A DNA stretch of 64,000 bases from Anastatus disparis (GCA_017163975.1 JAFFSR010000353.1:526001-590000), one strand, 5' to 3'; shown: positions 37,909-47,031, counted from the first letter of the stretch. Notes: generated from the sequence alone by a model not told the origin. Made by a program: numbers and translations.

Positions 37909-38967
37909 ATGAATAAAAAACACTTATATAATATCTTTATAGCTATTTTAAATGTGGCTCTCCTTCGTGAACCACAAATAAAACTATTTTGTAATTATGC
38001 ATGGCGCAAAAATTTAAAAACTTGCTCTATAAATGAGCTGTTAAAAAAGATTAAATTCATCATAGGACTTTGCGGGCTGCATACTTCAGCCTATATGTTT
38101 AAGCGAAATATTTTTACCGATAATCAGATACTTGATATAGTTGGTCGTTGTATTAAGAGCAGAGGAATGCAAGATGCACCTCAAGTCAGAGATCTCATGT
38201 TACATCATCATGTCACTACAGGTAAGTTATGCATATTTTCTATCATGAACCCAATAATATATCTAGAAATGTATTTTAAAATCATGAAATCGTAGCCAAT
38301 AATCGTTCAATAATCTATATCTTTTTTATTTACCACCGGAGAATTTCGCGGCATAAGACTTTTATGTTGTAAATAAAAGAATATATCCAAAAATATGTTT
38401 TACTAAAAAATATTGATTGCCAATATCGAACCAACACTCGATAACTTACTTATTTACGGTCAAAAAATTTTGCAAGCTAATACTTTTATGTTGTAAATAC
38501 AATGATAAATCCAAAAATATATTTTACAAAAAAATACCGATTTCCAATATCGGATCAATAATCTATAGATTTTTCATTTATGGTCGGAGAATTTCGCGGG
38601 ATAAGACTTTTTTGTTGAAAATAAAATAATAAATCTAAAAATATGTTTTACAAAAAATTACTATGAGGTATACTAACGCGTCTTGCGACAAGTTAGTATA
38701 CCTCGAGAATTCATTGGTAACGATCAACTATGGCGTAAGATTGCATCTCATAGCGCTGACTCATCGCCGTCATCGTCGTCAGAAAACGAAGGTTATTATA
38801 CTTCAACAGCTACTAGTCAGACGAGCGTAAAGGAGAAAGAAGTTGAGAGTGCGAAAAAGCGTAAAAAAGTTGGTGGCGAGTTGGCAGCTACGCCATCAAC
38901 CCCTGCAAAAAAGAGTCGTCTCGAACAGCTAAAATGGAACCGTATGTGGAAGTATGGAAAGAAGTGA
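37909..38967 (+). CDS. Spliced Polinton/adintovirus gene of unknown function (two exons)
   Basis: Exon 1 (37,909-38,221) opens with an ATG behind a TATA box and ends at a strong donor (ACAG then GTAAGT). Exon 2 (38,693-38,967) is preceded by TACTAAC at 38,671-38,677, identical to the canonical branch-site consensus, and an acceptor AAG. The phases agree and give 195 codons ending in TGA. Exon 1 is rich in helical hydrophobic and basic residues. Exon 2 has a serine-rich stretch and a KKRKK cluster that could be a nuclear signal. It lies first in the plus-strand cluster and overlaps the phospholipase-like gene by 14 bases in another frame. I do not recognise the family. The splice model is inferred from sequence signals and needs RNA support. 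Confidence 0.6.
38296..38663 (+). repeat. Three tandem ~123-bp repeats inside the intron
   Basis: Copies at 38,296-38,416, 38,417-38,540 and 38,541-38,663 share CCAATAATCG/CCAATATCG starts, GAATTTCGCGG(C/G)ATAAGAC, TTTTGTTG(T/A)AAATA and AAAAATATGTTTTAC. They end just before the branch-site word and lie entirely within the predicted intron. Confidence 0.85.
38665..38704. repeat. Perfect 13-bp inverted repeat at the intron's 3' splice site
   Basis: GAGGTATACTAAC at 38,665-38,677 is exactly complementary to GTTAGTATACCTC at 38,692-38,704, with a 14-base loop. The left arm contains the branch-site word and the right arm covers the exon start, so the hairpin would hide the acceptor. Confidence 0.85.
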
Positions 38968-39307
38968 TGGAGCGGGTGGAGGAGGAGGAGGAGGAGGGGA
39001 GAAAACTGGTACTTTTATAGATCAATTGATTTCAGTTGTACCCTTTGAAATGCATCTGCCAGGCTACCAGTTTCTCGGCCTTGGCACACATCTCGCAGAG
39101 CGTCTCAGACGTGGTCAGAGAGAAAAAAACCCTCTTCACAATGCCTGTCTAGAGCACGATATTTCATATTCAAATAAAAAAATAACGAATCATATAAAAG
39201 CCGACAGACTGCTGGCTGAACGAGCATTTTCACGCATGCTCTCGGAGACTGCGGATGGTAATGAAAAGACTGCAGCTGGTATTACTGTTTTGTGCATGAT
39301 CAGCTAA
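38954..39307 (+). CDS. Phospholipase A2-like protein (parvovirus-type PLA2 domain)
   Basis: The 117-codon frame opens with ATG at 38,954, then a glycine run. LPGYQFLGLGTHL (about residues 36-48) resembles the calcium loop and EHDISYS (about 67-73) carries the HDxxY catalytic signature of the PLA2 domain known from parvovirus VP1 and found in adintoviruses. In parvoviruses this activity opens endosomal membranes during entry (family knowledge). The domain looks complete in its core. After the TAA at 39,305 the same frame stays open with a basic tail to about 39,453, so the stop may be a recent truncation. It overlaps the previous gene by 14 bases. Confidence 0.75.
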   Translation: MERSDGAGGGGGGGGEKTGTFIDQLISVVPFEMHLPGYQFLGLGTHLAERLRRGQREKNPLHNACLEHDISYSNKKITNHIKADRLLAERAFSRMLSETADGNEKTAAGITVLCMIS

Positions 39308-39401
39308 ATTGCGTTTGATAAATTTTTGAAACGCATTAAAAATACATTTAAAAGACAGCAAAAGAAAGAGAGAAAGCTAATTTATAAGAGGAAGAGAAGC
39401 A

Positions 39402-40522
39402 ATGAGAAAGAAGGAGAAAAGGAAGAAGGAGACGTCAAAGCAGGACGGTCTTGAGCATTATTACTATAATCTTTCGGCACCATCAGCGTACGCTGGTGCT
39501 TATCTACTGAAACGCGCGAAACCCAAAAAATTTGATAACAATACCATCGCCAAGTGGCTGGAGAGTCAGGATGCACATACCTTACACAGACTCGTGAGAC
39601 ATCGTTTTCCTCGTTGACATTACAACGTTTTCAGCCCCTTTGAGGTGTGGGAAGCTGACTTGGCATATTTTAGATCACTCGAAACCTACAATGATGGGTA
39701 CAGCTATATTCTCATTGTCATTGATGCACTTTCAAAGTTTGCCTGGGCAGAGCCTCTTCTCGACAAAACGAGCCGAAGCGTTGATGTAGCATCGGGCAAA
39801 ATTTTATCACGATGTAATGATAGACATCCTATTTACCTACAGACTGATAAAGGTAAGGAATTTATCGGTTGAGAGGTGCAAGAGGTGCTAAAAAGAAACA
39901 TATTACCTACCGAGTCGTCAGAGACCCTGATATAAAGGCAGCCATTGCCGAACGCTTTATTCGAACTCTCAAAGGTCGAATCTGGCGATACTTTACTCAC
40001 TCGCGCACAAGACGTTATATAGATGTTTTGCAACAAATTGTGACGTGTTACAACGAGTCGTGGCACAGTGCCATAAAAATGCCCCCTTCCAAGGTCAACT
40101 TATATAATGCTCACGTGGTACGTCGAAATTTGACGTTGCGTTACAGCGAAAAAAAGCCGTTTAGAGTAGCTAAATACAGCGTTGGTGATCTGGTTCGTGT
40201 CAGTCATGCCAAGACAGTCTTCAGGAAAGCATACGAGGGTGGCTGGACTCTGGAGCTGTTTAAAATTATAAGAGTCGACACAAGACAACAACCACCCGTT
40301 TATACTTTGGCTGATCTTGGTGGAGAAAAAATTGACGGATATTTTTACGAAGAACAGTTGAGCAGAGTACGCAAGGATTTAGATAGCGAGGCTTTTGAGG
40401 TTGACGAGGTTTTGAAAAGTAAAGGTAGGGGGTCGAACAAACAATATTTGGTTAGTTGGAGGGGGTATCCAGAAAAATTTAATTCTTGGATAGCGGCTAA
40501 AGATTTGAAAAATTTACAATGA
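39402..40522 (+). pseudogene. Polinton-type integrase with C-terminal chromodomain, disrupted
   Basis: The frame from ATG 39,402 has an N-terminal segment with WLESQDAHTLH, then the retrovirus-like integrase core: D in WEADLAY, D in LQTDKGKEF and E in IAERFIRTLK, the DDE triad. A chromodomain closes the protein (EVDEVLKSKG to YLVSWRGYPEKFNSW). A stop at 39,615-39,617 and a frameshift near 39,870 break the gene. Integrases of this kind insert Polintons and produce 6-bp duplications. The stop codon overlaps the penton-like gene's ATG (ATGA at 40,519-40,522), a compact viral arrangement. The Polinton at 52-62 kb has a related integrase. Confidence 0.88.
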
Positions 40523-41346
40523 ACGATGAATTTTACATGGTTTTACCGAGCAACAGCAGCAAGTTTGTCTTTCCACACAATGTGGCGACACATTTCACAA
40601 CACAATTATCACAAAATTTTTATCTTCATGGCGACTGGTGTGTAGGACTCACGAAAATTCAAATACCTCTCACATTTCAGCATATGTCAATAGTTGAGCA
40701 AGAGGGAGTCATTTCTGTTAAAACAGCCAAACGTGAAATGGCGAATGTTTTGCGAGAAACAGAAGAGACTCAACAGGGGGCCGAGGTGTTTGCCAGAGTC
40801 AAACCTGGTGTTTATCGTGATATTGAAAGTCTCTTAAAAGAAATAAATATTCTCGAGATTGTGAAAAATCATTTATATTTTGAAATCCAAGCTGGTGGCT
40901 ATGTACGGGTTAGATGTCGATGTGGAGAAGATTGTACAACTTATAAGCACACGTTTACACTATCGGAAAAATTACTTAGAATTTTAGGTCTGGAAAATGT
41001 ACCAATTTTCTCTTGCAAAGGTAATAAAGAACACTACATTACCGGTAATCGTTCAGCAAATCTTGTAAACGGGTTGCCAATTGTGCTGATGGTTTACAGC
41101 AACATTCGCCACCCTTACGTTACAGGTGACATGCGCACGAGCTTACTACGTATAGTCTCGCTTCATTTGCGCGATTACGTTTACGGAGGTGTTGAAATTA
41201 AAAACTTTTCACCACCCATGTACCTACCACTGCTGTCTTCAGCGTTTCAGTCGATCGAAATAGATATAAGAGACGAACACGGATTTCCCATTCCATGCCA
41301 CTACGGTACGTTGACTGTAACGCTTCACTTTAAGCGCATCCGATAA
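40519..41346 (+). CDS. Penton-like minor capsid protein (adintovirus/Polinton)
   Basis: Intact 275-codon frame; the start ATG overlaps the integrase stop. The N-terminus FYMVLPSNSSKFVFPHNVATHFTTQL, shown here only as a landmark split FYMVLPSNSS / KFVFPHN, and the mid part HLYFEIQAGGYVRV, YVTGDMRTSLLRIV and HYGTLTVTLHFKRI near the end fit the penton-like single-jelly-roll proteins encoded next to the capsid gene in adintoviruses. Penton proteins sit at the capsid vertices (family knowledge). Assignment rests mainly on position between integrase and capsid genes plus beta-rich character. The next gene starts one base after its stop. Confidence 0.7.
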   Translation: MNDEFYMVLPSNSSKFVFPHNVATHFTTQLSQNFYLHGDWCVGLTKIQIPLTFQHMSIVEQEGVISVKTAKREMANVLRETEETQQGAEVFARVKPGVYRDIESLLKEINILEIVKNHLYFEIQAGGYVRVRCRCGEDCTTYKHTFTLSEKLLRILGLENVPIFSCKGNKEHYITGNRSANLVNGLPIVLMVYSNIRHPYVTGDMRTSLLRIVSLHLRDYVYGGVEIKNFSPPMYLPLLSSAFQSIEIDIRDEHGFPIPCHYGTLTVTLHFKRIR

Positions 41347-41347
41347 A

Positions 41348-41869
41348 ATGTCTGAGTTTGAAGATTTCTTCAATAACCAAATGGTTGGTGGTGGGGGTAA
41401 GTGCGTTAGAGCTGGTAAACCTTGTTTTGGTTATCACCAGTCGGGTGCAGGAGTAGGTAGTTTTTTGAAAGGTCTCTTCCGAGCAGCTATACCGAAGATC
41501 AAGCAAGGTACAAAAGTGGTCGGTAAAGAGGCTCTCCGAGTGAGTAAAAATATCCTAGATGGTGTCACTCTAGGTGGCAGACCTGTCAAAGAGGCGGCCA
41601 AAGAGCGCATTCGCGAGAGTGGTAAAAATCTCAAAAGAAAAGCTGACGTTGTTCTGGACAAATTGCTCTTGGATGAGTCGAGTGCAAAAGAGGGGGAAAA
41701 ATCTGAATATAAAAAGAAGAACGAGACATCGTCAGTTCAGTCGTCGTGAGCAGCTGGTACTACAAACACCTCAGCGGCTAAACGCTCGAAAAGTGGTAAG
41801 GTTGCGAAAAAGAAGAAGAAGAAGCAGAATAAGAAAGCACATGTAGCTAGAGATATTTTCGAAAATTAA
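41348..41869 (+). pseudogene. Basic pVI/pX-like core or membrane-active protein, with one in-frame stop
   Basis: The frame starts at ATG 41,348. It has a GAGVGSFLKGLFRAAIP segment (residues 35-50) followed by KQGTKVVGKEAL and regularly spaced basic residues, like the small basic adenovirus pX/pVI-type proteins annotated in adintoviruses. A TGA at 41,747-41,749 ends the first 133 codons. The same frame continues as a very basic tail (KVAKKKKKKQNKK) to a TAA at 41,869. The capsid gene follows 9 bases later. Probable roles are genome condensation or membrane lysis; that is inference from the viral relatives. Confidence 0.6.
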
Positions 41870-41878
41870 AATTTCAAG

Positions 41879-43087
41879 ATGGCATTGTTGCATACAGAAT
41901 TTTGTCAGTCAATCAAGTCGGAATTATCACTCTTTGAATTACCCTCGACACAGACCGCAATTGAAGGCTCTTACTGGGTACAGTACAAACCGATATCTTC
42001 ACTCAACAACCAATCACTAATTGAATTTACAATCTCTGGCAACACTGAATATCTAGACTTGGCTCACACAATGTTAAGTGTGAGTGTAAGTGTAACATGC
42101 ACTAGTGCTGAACCACCTAAGGATCCGAACGTTGGACCAATAAATAATCTTTTGCATTCGTTGTTTAATCAAGTCGACGTGCTATTCAATCAGAAATTTG
42201 TTTCACCGCCAAACAATTATGCATACAGAGCTTACATTGAAACATTACTAAATTATGGTCCAACAGCTAAAAAGTCTCATTTAACGAGTGGTTTGTGGTA
42301 CGATGATACAGCAGGGAAAATGGACGATACCACAGGTGGTAATGTAGGTCTCAATAAACGTAAGGCACTCATGATTGGCAGGAAGATTGATTTACTCGGC
42401 CATTTACATTCTGATGTTTTTAATCAAGATAAATTATTACTGGGTGGTGTTGAAGTTAGAGTGAGGCTTGTGCGTTCTCGTGATGGATTCTGTCTCATGG
42501 ATCCCGCTGGTGCTTTCACGGTAAATATTACCGAGACTACGCTTTTTGTGCGTCGAGTAAGATTAAATCCTTCACTTGTGCTAGCACACGAAAAATTATT
42601 GTCACAGACTACTGCAAAATACCCACTGACACGTGTAGAAGTTAAGGCTGTTACGTTACATAATGGTGTGCATGGGGAAACAATCGACAATGTCATATTA
42701 GGTCAACTGCCGAAAAGAATTATACTTGGTTTTGTTGAAAATAAAGCTTACAACGGAGATAAAAGTCTCAACCCATTCAATTTCAAGAATTTCAATATAA
42801 ATTTTTTGTGTCTGTACGTTGATGGAATGCAAGTGCCATCGAAGCCCTTACAGTCAGATTTCAAAAAAAGCAAAATGTACGTTGATGCTTATCATACACT
42901 TTTTTCCGGCACAGGTATTCATTTTATGAATTCAGGCAACTCGATTAACTGTGAAGACTATCCAAATGGTTACTGCCTATTCGCTTTTGATTCGACACCT
43001 GATTTATCGGCGAGTGATGGTAGTCATTGGAATTTGATAAAAAATGGTAATGTACGAATTGATGTTAGATTCGACGACCCAATATAG
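41879..43087 (+). CDS. Major capsid protein, double jelly-roll (adintovirus hexon-like, F54H12.2-like family)
   Basis: Intact 402-codon frame. It contains the signature segments HSLFNQVDVLFNQK, PPNNYAYRAYIETLLNYG and LTSGLWYDDTAGKMD of the animal 'F54H12.2-like' family, recognised as the hexon-like capsid protein of adintoviruses and Polintons. The length of about 400 residues is normal for the family. The ATG at 41,879 follows the basic protein closely. It would form the trimeric capsomers of an icosahedral particle (family knowledge). Unlike its neighbours it has no stop or shift, so selection or recent insertion may have kept it whole. Confidence 0.9.
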   Translation: MALLHTEFCQSIKSELSLFELPSTQTAIEGSYWVQYKPISSLNNQSLIEFTISGNTEYLDLAHTMLSVSVSVTCTSAEPPKDPNVGPINNLLHSLFNQVDVLFNQKFVSPPNNYAYRAYIETLLNYGPTAKKSHLTSGLWYDDTAGKMDDTTGGNVGLNKRKALMIGRKIDLLGHLHSDVFNQDKLLLGGVEVRVRLVRSRDGFCLMDPAGAFTVNITETTLFVRRVRLNPSLVLAHEKLLSQTTAKYPLTRVEVKAVTLHNGVHGETIDNVILGQLPKRIILGFVENKAYNGDKSLNPFNFKNFNINFLCLYVDGMQVPSKPLQSDFKKSKMYVDAYHTLFSGTGIHFMNSGNSINCEDYPNGYCLFAFDSTPDLSASDGSHWNLIKNGNVRIDVRFDDPI

Positions 43088-43275
43088 GGCGCTGTTAATT
43101 GTATAATTTATGCTGAATACGACAATTTGCTCGAAATTGACTTGTCGAGACAGGTTGTCGTGGATTATAGCGGTTAAGTAGTGGTGGTGGGAGGGGGGGT
43201 ACATTTCTCACTATTTAAGTAAAGCAAAGCCAGCTTTATTATCTAAGTCGGCAAGCAACTTTCATTGCAAACAGT

Positions 43276-43923
43276 ATGGACGTGGTAATTGATGTGCAGT
43301 TTTTAAAGGACAACAAAAATCGTTTGATTCCAAAGGAGGTGGCTGTACTTGCTATTCATAAAAACTTTATCGCTCATTGGATTGTGGTGCCTCCTTGTAA
43401 TTTAAGACGCTTACCTAAAAATGCTTTGAGACAGAACAATTGGGTGACACTGAATCATCATGGTCTGGAGTAGTACGAAGGTGATATATCGATAAAAAGA
43501 TTATACATGAATTTGGAAGATATTTGCATGAATTGTCGTACAATTTTCGTGCGAGGTCAAGAAAAGCTTGAACTACTTTCCAAGCTCACCACCTGTAAGA
43601 TTGAAAATTTAGAAAAAGAACAAGATTGTCCAGCTTTTAGAAATTTAAATTTCAGCAGTGTACAGTGCATGCATCATTACTTAAAATCACCTTATTCAAA
43701 TTACGTGTGTGCACTAAATAACGTTGCTAATCTGAAACATTGTCTACTAAAACTTAACCCCAGCGTAAAATCGCTGATTTCAGAAGAATTTTTAGAAATT
43801 CTCCACAATGAATTCAAAAGAGATTGTTTAATATCTGATGAGGATCAAGTTTCACGCAGTAGGCGTTTATCCAGCGGATCGGATTCCTCTGATGTGGGTG
43901 AAACCTTGTGCGTTTGTGCTTAA
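43276..43923 (+). pseudogene. Conserved Polinton protein, possibly RNase-H-fold exonuclease-like; one in-frame stop
   Basis: The frame from ATG 43,276 has a TAG at 43,471-43,473 and then stays open to 43,923. It starts with VIDVQF, then IPKEVAVLAI, NHHGLE before the stop, FVRGQEKLELL, C and HH residues near codon 135, and YVCALNNV near 155. The minus-strand gene at 52,171-52,644 in the other Polinton has the same order: AVDMIGF, LKEIAIIPL, KHNHGIAW, IFVINEFKRKWLL, a CxxH and TVCALHNV. The opening acidic residue followed by KE suggests a nuclease fold, but I have no catalytic proof. It overlaps the protease gene by 86 bases. Confidence 0.55.
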
Positions 43924-44251
43924 TACGCAAAATTATAACCAGCGTGGTGCGCACTGGGCTGCCATATACGTTGATAAGTATGGCACAGGTGTGTACTTTG
44001 ATAGTCTTGGTAAACCACCACGAATTCAACAACATTTACGACGTATTCAGCAAAATTGTAAAAAATTTAGATGGAATAATAAACGCTTACAAAGCGAATA
44101 TCCCAACGTTTGTGGTCATTATTGTGTCATGTTTCTGTATTATATGTCTAGCGGATTGGGTTTCAGGAAATTCTTGGAAAATTTCTCACAGAACTTGCAA
44201 AAAAATGATACTATAGTCAATAATTTTGTGGGAAAAATCTCGTACGAGTAA
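43838..44251 (+). CDS. Adenain/Ulp1-type cysteine protease (C5/C48 clan)
   Basis: Intact 137-codon frame starting at ATG 43,838, inside the end of the preceding gene in another frame. GAHWAAIYVDK (residues 36-46) holds the catalytic His, VYFDSLGK the Asp, and YPNVCGHYCVMFLYYM (about 87-102) the oxyanion Gln/Asn region and nucleophile Cys, in the order found in adenovirus protease and Ulp1 enzymes. Adintovirus and Polinton proteases of this type mature the capsid proteins. The length fits a minimal domain. Confidence 0.85.
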   Translation: MRIKFHAVGVYPADRIPLMWVKPCAFVLNTQNYNQRGAHWAAIYVDKYGTGVYFDSLGKPPRIQQHLRRIQQNCKKFRWNNKRLQSEYPNVCGHYCVMFLYYMSSGLGFRKFLENFSQNLQKNDTIVNNFVGKISYE

Positions 44252-44318
44252 TATGATATTTGGTTGTCTCTGATTGGTCGCACAATAGCTTTTTGCGGCG
44301 CCCCACCAATTTTTACAG

Positions 44319-44345
44319 TATAAAAAAAGCGGCACCCACTCAGTC
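44319..44345 (+). promoter_or_regulatory. TATA box and initiator before the 44,399 gene
   Basis: TATAAAAAA at 44,319-44,327 is followed by TCAGTC, an arthropod-type initiator, at 44,340-44,345, about 55 bases before the ATG. The spacing is close to the usual 25-30 bases. Confidence 0.65.
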
Positions 44346-44398
44346 TAGCCACAGTTTGACGACGGTGAAAGCAGCAGTAACAACAAAGCTCAAGCAAG

Positions 44399-45217
44399 AT
44401 GGTTGGTCAACAGAGAAGCCTGGAGCAGACATTTGGTAATGGCTTGGCATATTTAATGAAACAAAACAGCAAAAAAAACTATTGGCAGCAGGTTCTACCA
44501 ATGGTCTATGGGCTGAACAGCTCTTTTAGAAAAATTATCCAGGTAGGCCTGGAGAATATAGGCGGCGAAGGCAAAAAGGAGTTTGCACTCGTAGTACGCA
44601 TCTGTGGAGCCAATTTTCAAGATTTACCTCTGTCACTGGACTGTTGGGAGGCGTTGAAGCAGGAATTTGATAAAATTGAAGATTTTTTCAATTGCTATAA
44701 CGAGGAATCTATGCTGGATCAGCGGCTATCTATTCCTGGATACACTATCCGTTTTATGATTAGTTTTCACGAGAGAGCTTTTGAATTGGTACCCAATGAC
44801 GCACAACCAGAAGGAGAAGAGTGTGGTGGACCACCGAAAAAATATAGTCGATTTAATCGGTCACTAGTATTTAAACGTGTCACGTTTGAACGTTTAAAAG
44901 ATTTATCAAAATGTATGGATTATAGAATTAGATATTTAAATACTGTTGTAAAATCTGTTGATTATATATTACGAGAAATGGTTATAAATATGAAAAATGT
45001 ATTAGAAAATAGTCAGGAATCTCAATATGTATACTATACTTCTAGCGATATAAAAAGCACAATGTCTAGTTTTAATGATAATTTTGTAAATGATCTCATC
45101 GAATTATTGAAAAAGAATAATCTAGTTTTAGGAAAAGAAGATGTGTTTGTAATCATACACGGATTTATTATTTATCATATGTACACACTAGTTAATTGTA
45201 TGAATGCTACGTTGTAA
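44399..45217 (+). CDS. Conserved unknown protein at the end of the adintovirus-like cluster
   Basis: Intact 272-codon frame with its own TATA/initiator. It has an N-terminal helical region, a central part with VVRICGANFQDLPLSLDCWEAL (landmarks VVRICGANF and LSLDCWEAL), a CGGPPKKYSR turn and a C-terminal half rich in coiled or helical residues (MDYRIRYLNTVVKSVDYIL). There is no signal peptide and no motif I can assign. It is last in the plus-strand series and 150 bases from the protease. Codon use resembles the capsid gene. I do not know its function; a virion or host-interaction protein is possible but unproven. Confidence 0.65.
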   Translation: MVGQQRSLEQTFGNGLAYLMKQNSKKNYWQQVLPMVYGLNSSFRKIIQVGLENIGGEGKKEFALVVRICGANFQDLPLSLDCWEALKQEFDKIEDFFNCYNEESMLDQRLSIPGYTIRFMISFHERAFELVPNDAQPEGEECGGPPKKYSRFNRSLVFKRVTFERLKDLSKCMDYRIRYLNTVVKSVDYILREMVINMKNVLENSQESQYVYYTSSDIKSTMSSFNDNFVNDLIELLKKNNLVLGKEDVFVIIHGFIIYHMYTLVNCMNATL

Positions 45218-45540
45218 TGTTTTATTATTAATAATAAATGTGTTGTTAAACTTTAAAACATGAGTATTTCAATCACCTTGTCTGTTACCAACTCCTCATC
45301 CTTCATACACACAATAATTTATATGTAAATTTTATATTTTCAGATTCAATATAAAAATTTATAATAATTGGAAATTAAAAATCTTTTAAATTCATATTTT
45401 ATGATTAAAGTTTTTATTATTTTGATAATTAAAAAGGATTATATTACAAAATTTTAAATTAATAATTTTGAAATATCGAATAAAATATTTTTTATCCCCA
45501 CTCTAAATTTCTAGGAGGGGGTGAGTGACCCTCCAGTTGT
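45218..45540. other. AT-rich non-coding DNA after the adintovirus-like cluster
   Basis: AATAAATG-type words just after the 45,217 stop (about 45,231) could serve as a polyadenylation signal. I see no other feature. Confidence 0.4.
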
Positions 45541-45660
45541 TTGGGTACCATGCCTAACAAACCCCTACTTTGCCTTCTCAGAGGTCATTGACCTAGTGGT
45601 CAATAACCTTTGGGGTGGTGGAGTGGGGGTTTGTTGTGACGGTCCATGGTGCCCAATAAC
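45541..45660. repeat. 120-bp imperfect palindrome
   Basis: The left arm reads TTGGGTACCATG, AACAAACCCC and GAGGTCATTGACC. The right arm carries the complements GGTCAATAACCT, GGGGTTTGTT and CCATGGTGCCCAA. The centre is at about 45,600. The RNA would form a hairpin of about 55 bp with bulges. GC content is higher than in the surroundings. Confidence 0.8.
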
Positions 45661-45680
45661 TACTTTCGCGAAACTTAAAA

Positions 45681-46056
45681 ATGGAAAATTCAGATGCAAT
45701 CCAACAACATGAATCAATAATAAATGCACCGAAACAAGTAGAAAGTCCACATAGCCTCTCTCATTGTTTAGACAACGCGACTCCCGCTGAAACTCCATCC
45801 TTACACACTCCAATCAAACCCAAGAAAAAGAAATATATTCCCAACATCCTAAAAAGAAAAAAGCTCAGTTGAATCACGGTAAGAAATAAAAAGATAGGTA
45901 AAGTAGTTAAATTTAGCAATCAAATATGTACCAAAACTTCGCCCTCTACATCTGATCTTTGTAGCAAACGCGAGCGGGATTCCAACAGAAAATTGGAAGA
46001 AATTAGATCACTTCTCAAAAAACTTGTAAGCCTTTGTGACAATAATATTCTATAAT
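45681..46056 (+). pseudogene. Small basic protein remnant with one in-frame stop
   Basis: Starts at ATG 45,681, reads 63 codons to a TGA at 45,870-45,872, then stays open in the same frame to a TAA at about 46,056. The first part ends in KPKKKKYIPNILKRKK, a nuclear-signal-like run, and the second has a leucine/charged helix (KLEEIRSLLKKL). The family is unknown. It may be a further gene of the neighbouring element or an unrelated transposon. Confidence 0.4.
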
Positions 46057-46538
46057 AGGGCGATAGTTAAATATTTTATCATTTTTTTGTTTTTTCAACT
46101 TTTAACAGTCAAAATATATATCACAAATTCTTTCTTTTCTACTATGTTTTAAATAACATATTCGTGCGCAACAATTCTGACTAAGAAAATGTAAACAAGG
46201 TCAGAAGAAAATGTAACTTTTTTTAACAACGGATTGTTGAATGCACTTGAGTGCATCTTATTTGAGCTAATACACAAATTACTAATTAGCATATAGTAAG
46301 CAACTGCAAACAATACTTGTAAAACTAATCTTAAATAATATGGTATAATACGTTAGTACATAACATCAGTGCATGTATCAATAATTGATTATAATCAAAC
46401 TACATTTTTAGCACATTCAGTGTGTTAATAAATTAATAATGTATACATATTGATAAATAAATAAAGATATTCTCATCAAACGTCGACTATTAAAAAATTG
46501 CAAATGTAAAATTCAACATAATGTACAATAACTTCATT
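46057..46538. other. AT-rich non-coding DNA, nothing recognised
   Basis: Short frames only. A TTATTTGAGCTAATAC-type stretch has no match elsewhere in the window. Confidence 0.4.
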
Positions 46539-46544
46539 TAACAT

Positions 46545-47031
46545 TGTAAGCGCCCGAGTATGTGCGGCCCTGAAACCGTACGATATTAAAAACTGCGCGC
46601 GCAAACATCCAAAAAGACCGAAGTGGTTGAACATGCAAGCGCGCGTATGTACGTACACGCACTTGCATGTGTTAGTACCGCTGAGAGTACATGGCGGCTC
46701 TCCCTTTCTTCTACTAAGTGAGAAGAGTGGGGAAGAAACGAGAGAGAGATGATGCAAGCAGTGCGAGGAGCTTGAGACTCTCGGCACTCTTGGATCAGCT
46801 CTTTCAGTGTAAGCATCATACCTTGCTAGGAGCAACAACTGGCGCTTGGCCATCGCATTGCTCATAGCAAGGCATGTATAATACGCGTGTTAACGTGTTT
46901 TGTTAAAAAATTTGTAAATTCATACTTCTGAATAAAGAGCTCTTCCAAGCAAGCATACCTTATCCCATTAATCCTTTGTTGAGTCCCGAATGTTAAGACA
47001 CCTGGTTCTTAACAATAACGGGCTCTTCACA
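46545..47031 (+). mobile_element. Solo LTR (487 bp) with TAACAT duplication
   Basis: Starts TGTAAGCGCCC and ends GGGCTCTTCACA. TAACAT lies immediately outside both ends (46,539-46,544 and 47,032-47,037). AATAAAG at about 46,931 could be the polyadenylation signal for plus orientation. The terminal 11 bases match the minus-strand LTR at 36,197-37,016. Confidence 0.75.

Larger units (their letters stand above)
37909..45217 (+). mobile_element. Adintovirus/Polinton-type element (ends not identified)
   Basis: Nine genes in one direction include a chromodomain integrase, penton-like, pVI/pX-like, double-jelly-roll capsid, adenain-type protease and PLA2-like proteins. That combination defines adintoviruses (animal Maverick/Polinton relatives). 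No family-B DNA polymerase and no FtsK/A32-type packaging ATPase are seen between 34 and 47 kb. I could not find matching terminal inverted repeats, so the span given covers only the coding part. Confidence 0.85.

Noticed and set aside
45521..45712. 63-codon frame starting at GTG
   Set aside because: It runs through the palindrome at 45,541-45,660 and no ATG supports it.
46476..46865. 129-codon minus-strand frame
   Set aside because: It lies over a solo LTR and crosses its left boundary, so it cannot be a single gene.
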